Positions 20,701 to 29,771 of a stretch of DNA of 38,856 bases are shown here, one piece after another. Under the pieces are notes generated by a model, which saw nothing but the letters and a program-made list of their open reading frames with translations, did not search any database and was not told the origin of the DNA. How positions within the stretch are numbered: the stretch's first letter is position 1; every line of letters starts with the position of its first letter. The position numbers and the translations under genes were made by a program. This stretch comes from a virus. The stretch lies in IMG/VR virus record IMGVR_UViG_3300030101_001363, positions 1 to 38,856 of that record; one strand, given 5' to 3'.

Positions 20701-23700
20701 CATATCCTCAAACGCACTATACTCTTCTGGAGAAAGAGTGTTTTTTAGCGAAGCTAGGTATGCATCAACACTAGACATATCCAACTTAGCGAAGTCTTTC
20801 TTTATCTGCTTGAGTATTTTAATATCGTGCCTTGAGTATTCCTGAGACCTTATTCCTCTGCCTGTGCCCTCGAATGGCTCCACTATAGCGTCTATATATT
20901 TTTCTATACTAGCAACCTTGGGGTTGTCAGGATTAAGAAGGAACTCTAACTGAAGCAATGCCGCTTGAACTCTATACTTGGATTCCACTCTAGAATTGCT
21001 TTCAAAGTCTTTAGTTCCAAAAGCCTTATCCATTATACCAGATACTTCTTTAGCCATGTTAGAGTACTCAAGCAGGAACACTCCGGTTGATTCCATCCAA
21101 GGCTCAATCAACGCTTCTTTTACGTCTGTGTTATTGTAGTTCCCTAAGCCTAAGTCAATCATACTAGATGTGACTCCATTTAGCATAGCCTCTATGGCTT
21201 GGGTTTGGTCTGCTATTGTGCCCGACCTGCTCATTATAGAGTTGAATGTTGCCCTAACTTTGGCATTTGTTCTAGACCTAAATAATAATACGTCAACCTC
21301 AGGGAGGTTCTTAATCACGTTGCTAAGTTTCTCTGATTCTTGTCTAGACTTCAGGTCGATGTACTGCGTGAGGAATGGGTTGAAGCTCTCCAGCTCTAAC
21401 GCTTGATTCAAAGCCTCGTTTATTTTATTTAGCCTCGCATCCTTTAGCGCTTGAAGAGATGCCCTGTCTAGATTTATGTCCCTGTTGAACATAACAACAA
21501 GCCTCCTGTTTAAGGCGTTAGGGATTGAGTTGAGGAACTCCTCAGAGTTTAAACGCTGAGACTTGGCTATGATCTCATCTATAATTTGCTCCTTATTAAC
21601 AGCAGGGGTGACATCATCCTTTGGTGTTGTCTGAGTCTCCTCCTGTTGATCCTCAGGCATATCCTCCTGTTGATCCTCAGGCATGGCTTGTTGAACATCT
21701 TGACTAGCCTCTTCCTCAGGTTTTGGTTTTGGCTTTTGTCTCCTTGAATCTGTCAGCTTATCTGCCTCCTCTGCGATTTGTTGGTTTCTTCCACTGTCTC
21801 GCTGATTTTGCTTAACAATAAAATCGCCTTCTTGCCTGTCAAGTGCAGCTGATTCTTTATCTCCTGGATTATTTCTTGCTTCTTTTACGCTAGCTCTTTG
21901 TAGGTAAAGCAGGCCTTTGTTGGGGCTTCTTTCTATGGCTTCATCTAATAGCCTTATCGCTCCATCATAGTCCCCTCTCTCAGCTAGTATTTTCGCAGCA
22001 GGAATTATTGCTGTAGCGTTCCCTGGTAGACGAGACTCCTGTATAGACAACTCTATGTCTTCATCAGTGTCACTGTTGCTCCTTTTCCCTGATATATTAT
22101 AAGCCTCTGCATCTATATCATTTTGGAAAGCCTTGAGGTAAATGGCTAAGTTATTAGGATCGGCAAGCGCTTCCTTGGCAAATCTTTCCCTTCCTGCCTC
22201 TAGATTTGGGTAGGCTGATAGGTCTGCGCTCATAACGTCTTGGAATAAATCCTTAGTGGATTGCGTTTCGTTATCGAGTGATATCTCACCAGCATCAACT
22301 TGATCCTGTAATCTCTTGGAATCTTTCATGGTGGCCTGAACCTCAGGCGTAGTGTCAACATCTGTTGCAGGTAGCTTCGCTGCTAGTGACGTGGCCTCTA
22401 TTACTCCGCCCTTACTCATAACATCGGATAGCCTTATAAGAGTATTTGTTACGTCTTGGCTATTGTAAAGAGAGATTCTACTAGGTGTAGTATTCATTTC
22501 TCCACCTTCATTGACAGTAGTTTTAGATGGGCTAACCATATCCCTAATACCAGATATGAAGTCATACAACATACCTCTAGAAGAAAGATTAAGTTCCTTG
22601 TGGCCTACAGCTAGGTCAGCTAAAACACCTGCAAGAGCCTCGTTACTTACCTGACCCTTAGGATATAGCCTAGTGAGCGCCTCCAAATCAGCAGGGTCTA
22701 TGATGCCAGCGGCCGCAGGATCACTATTCAATGCCTCAACCACTGTGTTGAAGTCAACAAACTGACCCTCTGTTTCGAAGTCAGGATTGGTAAGCACCCA
22801 ATGCGCTACTTCCTCGAACAATTCTCTTGATGAAGGTGGCTGATCCTGTCTCAATACTATAACGCCATCTACTACCATAGCCTTGGTGTCCTTTGGATTT
22901 ACGCCATCCTTTACAGGGATGCTGTCGTATTGTTCGTTAGTTAGTTTTGTAATTGGTACGCCATTAGCCTCTATCTTAGTTACAGCGTCTTCAACTACAG
23001 CCGCGTCAAGGTCTGATTGTATTTGAGACTGAGTCTTACCCTCCGCTTCAATATCTAACCCCGGTATAATATCTAACTGGCCTTCCACCTTCACGCTATA
23101 CCCTCCATCTCTCACGCTTGAACCATCAAATGTAACCTCTCCTGTTTCAGTATCAGCATTTTCAAATTTTACTAGTTGCCCCAATTCATTGTATATACTG
23201 ACCTTAGCGCCTTTATATTGGTCAGTCACCTTTATAGTGACCATATTTGTCTCAGAGTCAGAAGATATGCTAGCGGCATTAGACTCAATAATACCCGACA
23301 CCTTGCCATCCTTCACGATAACGTTTACATTGCTGTTATATCCTAGCTCAACTTCTCTTTTAGTAGCGAAGACCTCCATTTCACCAGTCTTATCATTAAA
23401 CCTCATTGTGTGGTTCAATAGGTGAGCTGGAATCTCATCTGCCTTGAACGAGTAGATGTTAAGCCTATCCATCTCAACAGAATTATTAATCTTATCGTCT
23501 AACCTTTTCTGCCTTTCATTTATCTCGTTGACACTCTCCTGCCTTGTGGCATCATCCTTAATATTATTAGCAGCCTCTAAGTCTTGATTAATCTTTATCT
23601 GTTCAACAACAATCTCATGGCGTATGTTATCAGTGACTCCTGCCAATGAGGTAGAAGTGTTTTCAATATATTCCTTGGCTAGAACCATAGCCCTGTTAGC

Positions 23701-26700
23701 CTGCTCTTGAGTTATCTCTCCTCGCTGAACAGCCTTGTCTAATCTTGACTGCAACTTGACGGGGTCTTTGGTCAGTTGAACAAAGTATTCTTGTTGTGTT
23801 GTCGTGAAGTCGCTAATATTTATAGTGGCAGCTGCTCCTGCGCCTCCAAATGTTGCGGAAAGGATTGCTATATCTATGGACTCGTTTAGCCCGGGGATAC
23901 CATCTATTACACTACCACCTAGCAACAACTCTTTAGTAATATTCTTTTGGATTTGATCCAGAGTTTCCTGAGTAAACTCAAGTCCTGCACCTGCCATAAT
24001 AGTTTTTGTAATCTCTGCATTTACTTGAGCAACCGCCTTACTGTCTGCTTGAGCAACCGCCTTGACAAGGTCATCTGAATATCTGCCTAAAACTTTATTG
24101 AACAGAGGGCTAGCCTTGCCGAAGAACTCAACCCCAAATGCCTGCGCTGTTAGTGTTGTAAATACAGAGTTAGCAGCAGCAGCTAGTGAAGCTTCTCTAG
24201 GCGATATACCTGACTTTGATAGCATATCATACTGAGCATCGTAAGAGGTCAAGAATATCGTGCCCATCTTAGCAGAGTTCATTAATGTAGCTCTACCTGC
24301 TTGACTTAGTCCTGTTGAATACAGACCTGCCACAGCACCACTGTTCATAGTGCTCAATATCTGAGTTCCAATCTTCAGACCATTACTGTAAAATCCAGAG
24401 AGGCTTCTTTCATATGAAGAGGTCAGACCTAGTTCTTTTATTTCTTCGTCAGACATTGAAGCAAGGACCTCATTAGAAAGCCTAGGGTCTACCCTAGCGA
24501 AGGTCTCAGCATCTAAAGCTGGGCCTAATATATCACCCTCTTTGTTAGTCATGAATCTATATCCATTCCTTTCTTCACTTAGGCGTATCCCCGTCATCTG
24601 AGCAATAGTAGGCACGGTCATCTCGTCACCAAGTATTCCATCCGCAGCCTCATAGTATCTATCACCCACGTCGTCAGCACCTACAAGATATGCGGCCTCT
24701 GCGAATATTGAACTTACTGCTCCATACACTCCACGAGCTCCACTAAAAATACCGCTTCTAGTTGCCTCACCCGTTACAGCAAGGAATGCAGTAAAAGGAT
24801 TTTCAGCAGCCCATTGGTCTAATGCTATCTGATCCTCCGCTTTTATATATGCTAGCTCACCATAAACATCTTTGATGTCTGATGGAGCAAAAGTAGAGAA
24901 CCTCATGCCATAGTCATTGGCCATTCGCATATGATGCTGATACAGCTGAACTTGTCTTGGTGTGGCCTTATATGTTATGCCAGCTATTTCAACGTCCTGC
25001 AAATCACCTTCAGACATAACATCTCTGTTGTCATTCATAACAATAGATGCTATTGCTAATTGTTCGTGCAGTTTTTTCTGCCCGGACAGCCAATTATACT
25101 CAGCAGCCTGCTCTTCAAGAAGTGAGTTTATTAGAGTGCCTGCCTCCTTCTCGCTTAAAGCTCCATCTCCATCCTCATCAAACCCACCTAAATAAGCAGA
25201 CATTCCCTTGCCTTCGGCTAGGTTGACTGCTAGGGCATACGCTTCCTCGTCAGTATACTTCCTAACCCTGAACGCCCCATCGCCCACTGATTTCTTTATA
25301 GACTTGTTCTTTATGAATTGGCCTCTTATCTCACTTAGTATAGCTTCAGGAGTGTTAGGGGCTAGCTTGTCCCTTGAAGGGCTAAGGCTTTTTAATTCGC
25401 CAAAATCGTATACGAGGCCTGTTGATCCAGGTATGCCATATTGGTCGGGGTCTAGCGATGGTAAGATGTCTCCATTAAGTTGTCTTATTACATCTTTATA
25501 AGAGAGATTTGTTCTCTCCATTATTTCCTTAACCTTATTCAGGCCATCAACAGCAGCCTGTTCAATTTCATAGTTTCTTGACCAATCCTCCCCATACTTC
25601 TCTCTCATGGTTTTAGAGATGTATGCCTTCCTAGCTTGGTCATACTCAGCTTTATACTTCTCCTCAAACGTAGGCTCTTCAAATTCATAAGACATCTCAC
25701 CTATGGCTTGCTGAACATTAACGTCTACTAGCCCACTCGAAGGGTCGGGCTCCATAGTCTCGGCCTCAACGAACGTCCCCTCTGTGGCGACAGGTGGCTT
25801 AGGAATATCAATAGTAATAATGCCTGACGAAACTAGGGACTGAAACTCATCCGACGCTGCGTTGTAATCTTTTTGATGTTGAAACAATATCGGATCATCT
25901 CCGCTAAGGACTCTATCAGACAGCTTTGTTTCAAGACTAAATAGCTCCTGATATAACTCAACCTTCTCTTGAGGGCTAGCATTAGTGAAATTTGATACAA
26001 GGTCCTTTCTGTCGTTAAATCCTATGCCATATGTATTTCTGATTATGTCCTGCTCAAACTCATCAGCAGTCATATTATATATGTCATTGATATTCTTGGA
26101 CTTAATGTTAAACTCTAACCCATCGCTTATGGTTTCTCCAAGGTTATACGTCAAAAGGTCTGACATATTATTATTGGATATAGTCATTTCAGCGTAGTCA
26201 GTGAAAGGTATAAATCCTGCGTTATAGTCATACTGAGAGTTGACTGCTATTGTATACTGAGAGTTGACATTCTTTTGTATTGCTGGAAACACAGCCATAT
26301 TGTGAAGGAACTCTTCTTGAGGCAATCCTGTTTGTTGAGATAGCTCCTCGACCTGAGACATCACCCCACTTCCGAAGCCTGTCGTTGACTTGTCCTTGCC
26401 GTCTGTCTGTCTATAATCTAGGTTAAAGTTTTTGACATCTTCACCTCTAGCCTGCTCACTGTAGAATGAGTTTCTTGCATCTGTGTTGTTCTTTAGGAAC
26501 TCATGCATTACGGACAAATCGCCATATGCTTCTCCTAATCCCATTTCATTTAGATTCCATCCTATATGGGACACACTAGCCCCTTGGAATATGTCAGGAT
26601 TACTAGTCCCATAAATGGGTTTAAACGTCATAGTAGACGAGTAATCAGCGAATGCGCTAGTTGACATTCCATCACCCGGGGAAAGTGTTATCTCGGCATC

Positions 26701-26784
26701 TGTGTTCTGAGTATTATCCTGACCATTCCCGTTCGTGGTTGTTTCATCGCCAGGCCCTGTTAAATTCAAATCTTCAACTGCCAT
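17731..26784 (-). CDS. 3017-aa giant virion protein, probable ejection protein
   Basis: Last gene of the virion operon. The N-terminus is an Asn/Gln/Gly-rich disordered stretch; no signal peptide. Visible modules: a canonical EF-hand loop DEDGDGALSEKE (536-547), glycine/alanine-rich hydrophobic stretches (~660-710, ~800-870, ~970-990), a segment like a T9SS C-terminal sorting domain (~1183-1238, VSIYNELGQLV...GGYSVKV), a degenerate metalloprotease-like RELFEEVAHWVL (H1328; the first His of HExxH is Glu), a TPR-like pair (~1590-1635), a PEDQQE repeat (~1700), and a C-terminal helical region (~2350-2460) like those of large polyvalent phage proteins. Size, order and hydrophobic segments fit an internal protein ejected with DNA, like T7 gp16 in role. 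Confidence 0.75.
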   Translation of the reverse strand: MAVEDLNLTGPGDETTTNGNGQDNTQNTDAEITLSPGDGMSTSAFADYSSTMTFKPIYGTSNPDIFQGASVSHIGWNLNEMGLGEAYGDLSVMHEFLKNNTDARNSFYSEQARGEDVKNFNLDYRQTDGKDKSTTGFGSGVMSQVEELSQQTGLPQEEFLHNMAVFPAIQKNVNSQYTIAVNSQYDYNAGFIPFTDYAEMTISNNNMSDLLTYNLGETISDGLEFNIKSKNINDIYNMTADEFEQDIIRNTYGIGFNDRKDLVSNFTNASPQEKVELYQELFSLETKLSDRVLSGDDPILFQHQKDYNAASDEFQSLVSSGIITIDIPKPPVATEGTFVEAETMEPDPSSGLVDVNVQQAIGEMSYEFEEPTFEEKYKAEYDQARKAYISKTMREKYGEDWSRNYEIEQAAVDGLNKVKEIMERTNLSYKDVIRQLNGDILPSLDPDQYGIPGSTGLVYDFGELKSLSPSRDKLAPNTPEAILSEIRGQFIKNKSIKKSVGDGAFRVRKYTDEEAYALAVNLAEGKGMSAYLGGFDEDGDGALSEKEAGTLINSLLEEQAAEYNWLSGQKKLHEQLAIASIVMNDNRDVMSEGDLQDVEIAGITYKATPRQVQLYQHHMRMANDYGMRFSTFAPSDIKDVYGELAYIKAEDQIALDQWAAENPFTAFLAVTGEATRSGIFSGARGVYGAVSSIFAEAAYLVGADDVGDRYYEAADGILGDEMTVPTIAQMTGIRLSEERNGYRFMTNKEGDILGPALDAETFARVDPRLSNEVLASMSDEEIKELGLTSSYERSLSGFYSNGLKIGTQILSTMNSGAVAGLYSTGLSQAGRATLMNSAKMGTIFLTSYDAQYDMLSKSGISPREASLAAAANSVFTTLTAQAFGVEFFGKASPLFNKVLGRYSDDLVKAVAQADSKAVAQVNAEITKTIMAGAGLEFTQETLDQIQKNITKELLLGGSVIDGIPGLNESIDIAILSATFGGAGAAATINISDFTTTQQEYFVQLTKDPVKLQSRLDKAVQRGEITQEQANRAMVLAKEYIENTSTSLAGVTDNIRHEIVVEQIKINQDLEAANNIKDDATRQESVNEINERQKRLDDKINNSVEMDRLNIYSFKADEIPAHLLNHTMRFNDKTGEMEVFATKREVELGYNSNVNVIVKDGKVSGIIESNAASISSDSETNMVTIKVTDQYKGAKVSIYNELGQLVKFENADTETGEVTFDGSSVRDGGYSVKVEGQLDIIPGLDIEAEGKTQSQIQSDLDAAVVEDAVTKIEANGVPITKLTNEQYDSIPVKDGVNPKDTKAMVVDGVIVLRQDQPPSSRELFEEVAHWVLTNPDFETEGQFVDFNTVVEALNSDPAAAGIIDPADLEALTRLYPKGQVSNEALAGVLADLAVGHKELNLSSRGMLYDFISGIRDMVSPSKTTVNEGGEMNTTPSRISLYNSQDVTNTLIRLSDVMSKGGVIEATSLAAKLPATDVDTTPEVQATMKDSKRLQDQVDAGEISLDNETQSTKDLFQDVMSADLSAYPNLEAGRERFAKEALADPNNLAIYLKAFQNDIDAEAYNISGKRSNSDTDEDIELSIQESRLPGNATAIIPAAKILAERGDYDGAIRLLDEAIERSPNKGLLYLQRASVKEARNNPGDKESAALDRQEGDFIVKQNQRDSGRNQQIAEEADKLTDSRRQKPKPKPEEEASQDVQQAMPEDQQEDMPEDQQEETQTTPKDDVTPAVNKEQIIDEIIAKSQRLNSEEFLNSIPNALNRRLVVMFNRDINLDRASLQALKDARLNKINEALNQALELESFNPFLTQYIDLKSRQESEKLSNVIKNLPEVDVLLFRSRTNAKVRATFNSIMSRSGTIADQTQAIEAMLNGVTSSMIDLGLGNYNNTDVKEALIEPWMESTGVFLLEYSNMAKEVSGIMDKAFGTKDFESNSRVESKYRVQAALLQLEFLLNPDNPKVASIEKYIDAIVEPFEGTGRGIRSQEYSRHDIKILKQIKKDFAKLDMSSVDAYLASLKNTLSPEEYSAFEDMQTMYEKLRVYNEYVNGTILGAEVVNYEGYVHHASIVMDQAAELKMNTNALSATEVRSQRATETPPPTLERTTTVGPIHFDVEYVFNRAAKSLIEYAYVAPASELTATTFEKAGTKLEDKNVEIYQAIGGYMSNLTQAVLNNVSSVDKTQNLLGLDGGLYSTLKTNAYRYILGGKNRIADLASNMIYATMFPEVMAKGSMAYMSVWNSDMSMSTILSNVDCTVAQRVIPSQTGMGGRGGPVEPGKVVNEREQARAYYENVILNAIKQSPLMEAKALGQLIDNFITMPDRPFAGPIWFGNMAIEFENFTGQKIDWGAIHNNDAAYMNKYASAIREARRKADEAVTNIITQTGSLADMRVRILNIKNKRGGIVADALFPMATFHLNDIDNFKKAWVALFKEGKMTRKQATQLWSATTARQITYFTLKAMLAQYSLSLFADDEYDDGEEDMTLSEALKKGTLQHLASQYGLYDGNAATNMFVSSGINTAQEWMTEGDVAIEDQIAFGNSILQEMGRGVDHNASSSEVINSTLSILGPVFSTYGKPLFKWLKIEQELKDLPLTTDNPKTNRRRQRLLAQQKELESMFWPLGGEFMGMFLGAPLMPGARDWSLINKENISDRFFDGKTFENQALAEALYIYSVDLNRPIYENVRMVTDRDKYTNEITYTLQRYNGYDDKPTRDQNNKQVGITWSQVMGNVNNYIQSAIDELVFQELKSKFPNATSLRVEDVQDASVLRMFPGMLQAKSEAVKNANEALGVEQYSLANEVKRIDNTGSKGEGYDFLMNQIGDFSYTHFGVKNTVALNSIYGGDYGVADVYYTYEELNELKFDEYSLINDPSRFSIVDGERFYSVREIKKLYEDSPIVQEANTPDLSFSRQFDGEDRAQIESWILDGHVSYLGMPEALKNANDDDMIPLSEMSKLTPYGMMLSRAITEDDLPGSEDDYVFLYGDGETHDGHSNFTYRNGEIFPEAWQDIPYPKTDYVNMYDASLKAP
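21637..21684. repeat. 24-bp coding tandem repeat
   Basis: Two near-identical 24-bp units (CTGTTGATCCTCAGGCAT core) lie head to tail inside the 3017-aa gene. Each encodes MPEDQQE(D/E) in an acidic, probably disordered linker after the TPR-like segment. The unit length keeps frame, and copy number probably varies between relatives. Confidence 0.85.
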
Positions 26785-26787
26785 TTG

Positions 26788-28791
26788 TTAATTGTTTAAT
26801 ATGTCTTGGAATGCTCTTTCTAACCCCTTATATACCTCACTCATTTCATGACTAGTGGGTGTGATAGACCCGGTTATTGAATATGTGCCAACAGTCCCAT
26901 TGACTATTACTTTGTACTTGCCGTCATTGAAACTTGTTCCGCCACTACCATCTAGTATGTTAATACTCCTAATATTACTAGCTAAATCATTAGCCGCTTG
27001 TCTCTGTTGAGGCGTAAGGCTTCCATCTGATGCTATTTTATCCGCTTCTTGCGCAGCTCCTTTTAATGTTGTCCGTAAATTAGAGGCCACTGATCCATAA
27101 CTTGAATTGGCTTGTTCGGCAACTCCAAGTTCACCTGTTTGATTAAGTGAGAATTCATCCTCAAAATAACTATCTGTGTAGCTACTTAGGTCTAGTTCAG
27201 CTGTAGTCGCTAGTTTATATGTGGCAGCTTGGCTAGTATTATTAAGGTCTATTGTGCCATTATCTATCTCACTTACCATGTCATTAATTACCATCCTCCA
27301 TTGGCCATCATCCTGTGGCGAACTATTCTGAGCTTTGCTAATAAAATCACCAGGTGCTCCCGCAGCAATCTGACGGAGAAAAGATTTCTTTTCTTCAAAA
27401 GGAAGTGCCTTGAAAAGTTCGTTTTGGTCGCCTGCTCCCAAATTAGGCAACGTTGCCTCTTGGTTTTGGTCAAATCCAGATACGCTTCTGCCGGATTGAA
27501 TTGAAATTTCACCAGAGCTAACTCCGACTTTATTAGCTATTCCTGAAGCTGCGTTATCCCATACATCTGTACCACCTGGCCTATACAACTGAGCGGTCAT
27601 TATGTAGTTTAAAGAATTGAACTTGGTACTACCGCTTCCGTTGCCTCTAGTTCCGGCTCTTCCAACTATCTTGGTTGTTTCAATTTGGAAGTCCTTGGCT
27701 GCTAGTGCCCTTAATAAGCCATCTTTTTCAAACTCTTTATTTTGGCTTTCAGATAGATATGGTTGCAACAGGCCCTGCTCATCTCTGTAATAATAAATGT
27801 CTTTACTGCCGTCTTGATTGTACTTAGGGTCTGTCTGCAAGGTCTGTAAATCTACCAACCCATCGTCAACAATGTTATACCCTATATCGGTAAGAGCGTC
27901 TGTTCTATCCCTATCGTTTATAGACCCTAAGCCAGCTTTGATAGTTCTAAACATATTAAAGTATGCTAGGCCATAGTTAGTAAGACCAGAGCCATCCGAT
28001 GCATCGGGGTTCATTGCCTGCACAGCACTGTAGTCCCCGCTTACTTTGGCATCATCTACGGCATCTATGAAAGCCTGAGGGTCACCCATCGCATAGTAAT
28101 CCTCAAATATTTGCAAGTAGTCAGCGTCCCCTATTTTATCCTTCTCACTTGTTTCTATGATTCCGACAATCTTATCCCCCAAGTTATTGTAATACGTTAT
28201 GGCATCAAACGCATCGTTGAAGTCTTTGTTCATATTTACTATGTTGGCCATGTCTACAGTCTTAGACATATCTATATCGCCATTCTCATCCTTCTCACCC
28301 ATAAAAAGAGTCATGTTGTTAGGATCAACAACTAGCCCCCACTGCTCTACATTGCCAAACTTAAACTGGTCGTTTTGAATCACATCATCAAAATCAGTAG
28401 AAATATCTGCCCTGTCTGTAACAAACTTCTGATACTCTTCACCCCATGTCGTCATGTATTGGTTATACATCTTATAGCCATCAGCTAGTCTCTGCTGACC
28501 TGCTCTTGCAGCACTAGGCTTTATTAAGCCACGTCGCATTAACCTTACATTTGTCAGGTAGGCTTGGCGTGCATCATTGGAGCTTTTAATTATCTCGCTG
28601 TTTATACTTGTGCTTGGCGTTGTAGCCTGCTTATCTAGTTCGGCTAGCTCCTTAGCTTGCGAGTCTGCTATTGCTTTCTTTCGCTGATCCCTAGCGGCCT
28701 TCTCTGCTAACAGGTCTTGGCTAAACTTCTCAGCTAGCCCTCCCCAATTTACTCTAGGTTTGTCTCCTCTTTTATAACCGAAATACGACAT
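26788..28791 (-). CDS. internal virion protein candidate (667 aa)
   Basis: A 667-aa acidic, soluble protein starting MSYFGYKRGDKPRVNWGGLA. The first ~75 residues are a charged helix (AEKAARDQRKKAIADSQAKE), and the middle has tyrosine-rich stretches (YQKFVTDRADISTDFDD, FEDYYAMGDPQAFIDAVDD). No enzymatic motif is visible. It lies between a 317-aa Ala/Gln-rich protein and the 3017-aa giant, the order in which podoviruses keep their internal or ejection proteins (gp14-gp15-gp16 of T7 as a role model). Function is inferred from context and composition. Confidence 0.65.
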   Translation of the reverse strand: MSYFGYKRGDKPRVNWGGLAEKFSQDLLAEKAARDQRKKAIADSQAKELAELDKQATTPSTSINSEIIKSSNDARQAYLTNVRLMRRGLIKPSAARAGQQRLADGYKMYNQYMTTWGEEYQKFVTDRADISTDFDDVIQNDQFKFGNVEQWGLVVDPNNMTLFMGEKDENGDIDMSKTVDMANIVNMNKDFNDAFDAITYYNNLGDKIVGIIETSEKDKIGDADYLQIFEDYYAMGDPQAFIDAVDDAKVSGDYSAVQAMNPDASDGSGLTNYGLAYFNMFRTIKAGLGSINDRDRTDALTDIGYNIVDDGLVDLQTLQTDPKYNQDGSKDIYYYRDEQGLLQPYLSESQNKEFEKDGLLRALAAKDFQIETTKIVGRAGTRGNGSGSTKFNSLNYIMTAQLYRPGGTDVWDNAASGIANKVGVSSGEISIQSGRSVSGFDQNQEATLPNLGAGDQNELFKALPFEEKKSFLRQIAAGAPGDFISKAQNSSPQDDGQWRMVINDMVSEIDNGTIDLNNTSQAATYKLATTAELDLSSYTDSYFEDEFSLNQTGELGVAEQANSSYGSVASNLRTTLKGAAQEADKIASDGSLTPQQRQAANDLASNIRSINILDGSGGTSFNDGKYKVIVNGTVGTYSITGSITPTSHEMSEVYKGLERAFQDILNN

Positions 28792-28798
28792 GCTTTAA

Positions 28799-29752
28799 TT
28801 ATTTAAGTGAAGCTATAGCTTTAAGTGTTTCAGGATCTATACTCCCTAGACTCCCTAGTACCTGCAACACCTGGTTTAGTTCGGAATTCACCTTATTTTC
28901 TCCATCTGTTAAGTTCTCTGTGTTCAGGTCTGACGTGCTTATCGTTGGGGCTCCCGTGCCTGTTATCAGATTGAATCTATCTGACATAGCCCCTTCTTCG
29001 CCAAACCTAATAAACTCTCTAAGATTCTTGGCGGAGGTGTTAGCGAATATGTCTCTGAGCTGTGGTTCATCAACTCCCGTAAAGCCCTCTGCGGTTTCAT
29101 AAATTCCTTTGGCTCTTAGGTTTTCAAGAAACGCAGCTTGTTCATCCCCTAGCAAGTTAAACTCATCCATCGCCTTGTCTGCTAACCTGCCTTGCCTACC
29201 CTTAGCGTATAGTGGAATTGTTGCCGCAAGCCCTGCGGTCAGTAGCTCTCCCCCTGCGCTAACCGCTCCTTGAATGGCTTGAGTTCTAGCAGCGGCTGCT
29301 TCTGCTTGCGCCTCCCTTGATCCTGCAATCTCCTGCTGTGTTATTGACTGCAACTCTCTATCCATTCTCTGCTTATCTCCTACTACAGCCTGACTTCTAG
29401 CCTGCTCCTGTTCAATAAGGTTCTGACGAAGTCCAAGCATATTACCTAGACCAGCCTGAGCCTGACCTGTAGCCCCTCCTAATACAGCTCTTACTCCTGC
29501 TTCTTGCAAGCCCCTTGTGGCCTGCTCTTGCGACGCTAGCATTCTACCTGAAATCTCGTCAGTGATGCCTGTTCGAGTTCTAAGCTCTTCTGTTCTAAGA
29601 ATCTTTGCCCGGTCTTTCATCTCCTGAACTCCTCGGTCAATAGCCTTCTGTTGTTTTTTAATTCTTTTGTTTTCCTGACGAGCTTGTATAGATTGAGCGA
29701 TTACGCCACCCAATTTGCCTGCTCCCATAGCGATTAAAGAAAATGGATCCAT
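28799..29752 (-). CDS. Ala/Gln-rich internal virion protein candidate (317 aa)
   Basis: The start MDPFSLIAMGAGKLGGVIAQ gives a short hydrophobic, glycine-rich segment, followed by a long Ala/Gln/Arg-rich helical region (~25-165, e.g. QEMKDRAKILRTEELRTRTG and REAQAEAAAARTQAIQGAVS), a second hydrophobic stretch (~168-188, GGELLTAGLAATIPLYA) and a soluble tail. Long Ala-rich coiled coils with N-terminal hydrophobic segments are typical of the smallest of the three podovirus ejection proteins (T7 gp14-like in role). Context with the two large proteins downstream supports this; no sequence homology is claimed. Confidence 0.65.
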   Translation of the reverse strand: MDPFSLIAMGAGKLGGVIAQSIQARQENKRIKKQQKAIDRGVQEMKDRAKILRTEELRTRTGITDEISGRMLASQEQATRGLQEAGVRAVLGGATGQAQAGLGNMLGLRQNLIEQEQARSQAVVGDKQRMDRELQSITQQEIAGSREAQAEAAAARTQAIQGAVSAGGELLTAGLAATIPLYAKGRQGRLADKAMDEFNLLGDEQAAFLENLRAKGIYETAEGFTGVDEPQLRDIFANTSAKNLREFIRFGEEGAMSDRFNLITGTGAPTISTSDLNTENLTDGENKVNSELNQVLQVLGSLGSIDPETLKAIASLK

Positions 29753-29771
29753 GTCGGTAAAGATACCAAAA

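Noticed and set aside
25140-25182. DxDGD-type RNA polymerase catalytic motif in the 3017-aa protein
   Set aside because: The residues DEDGDG lie in a full 12-position EF-hand loop with flanking helices; no other polymerase motif is nearby.
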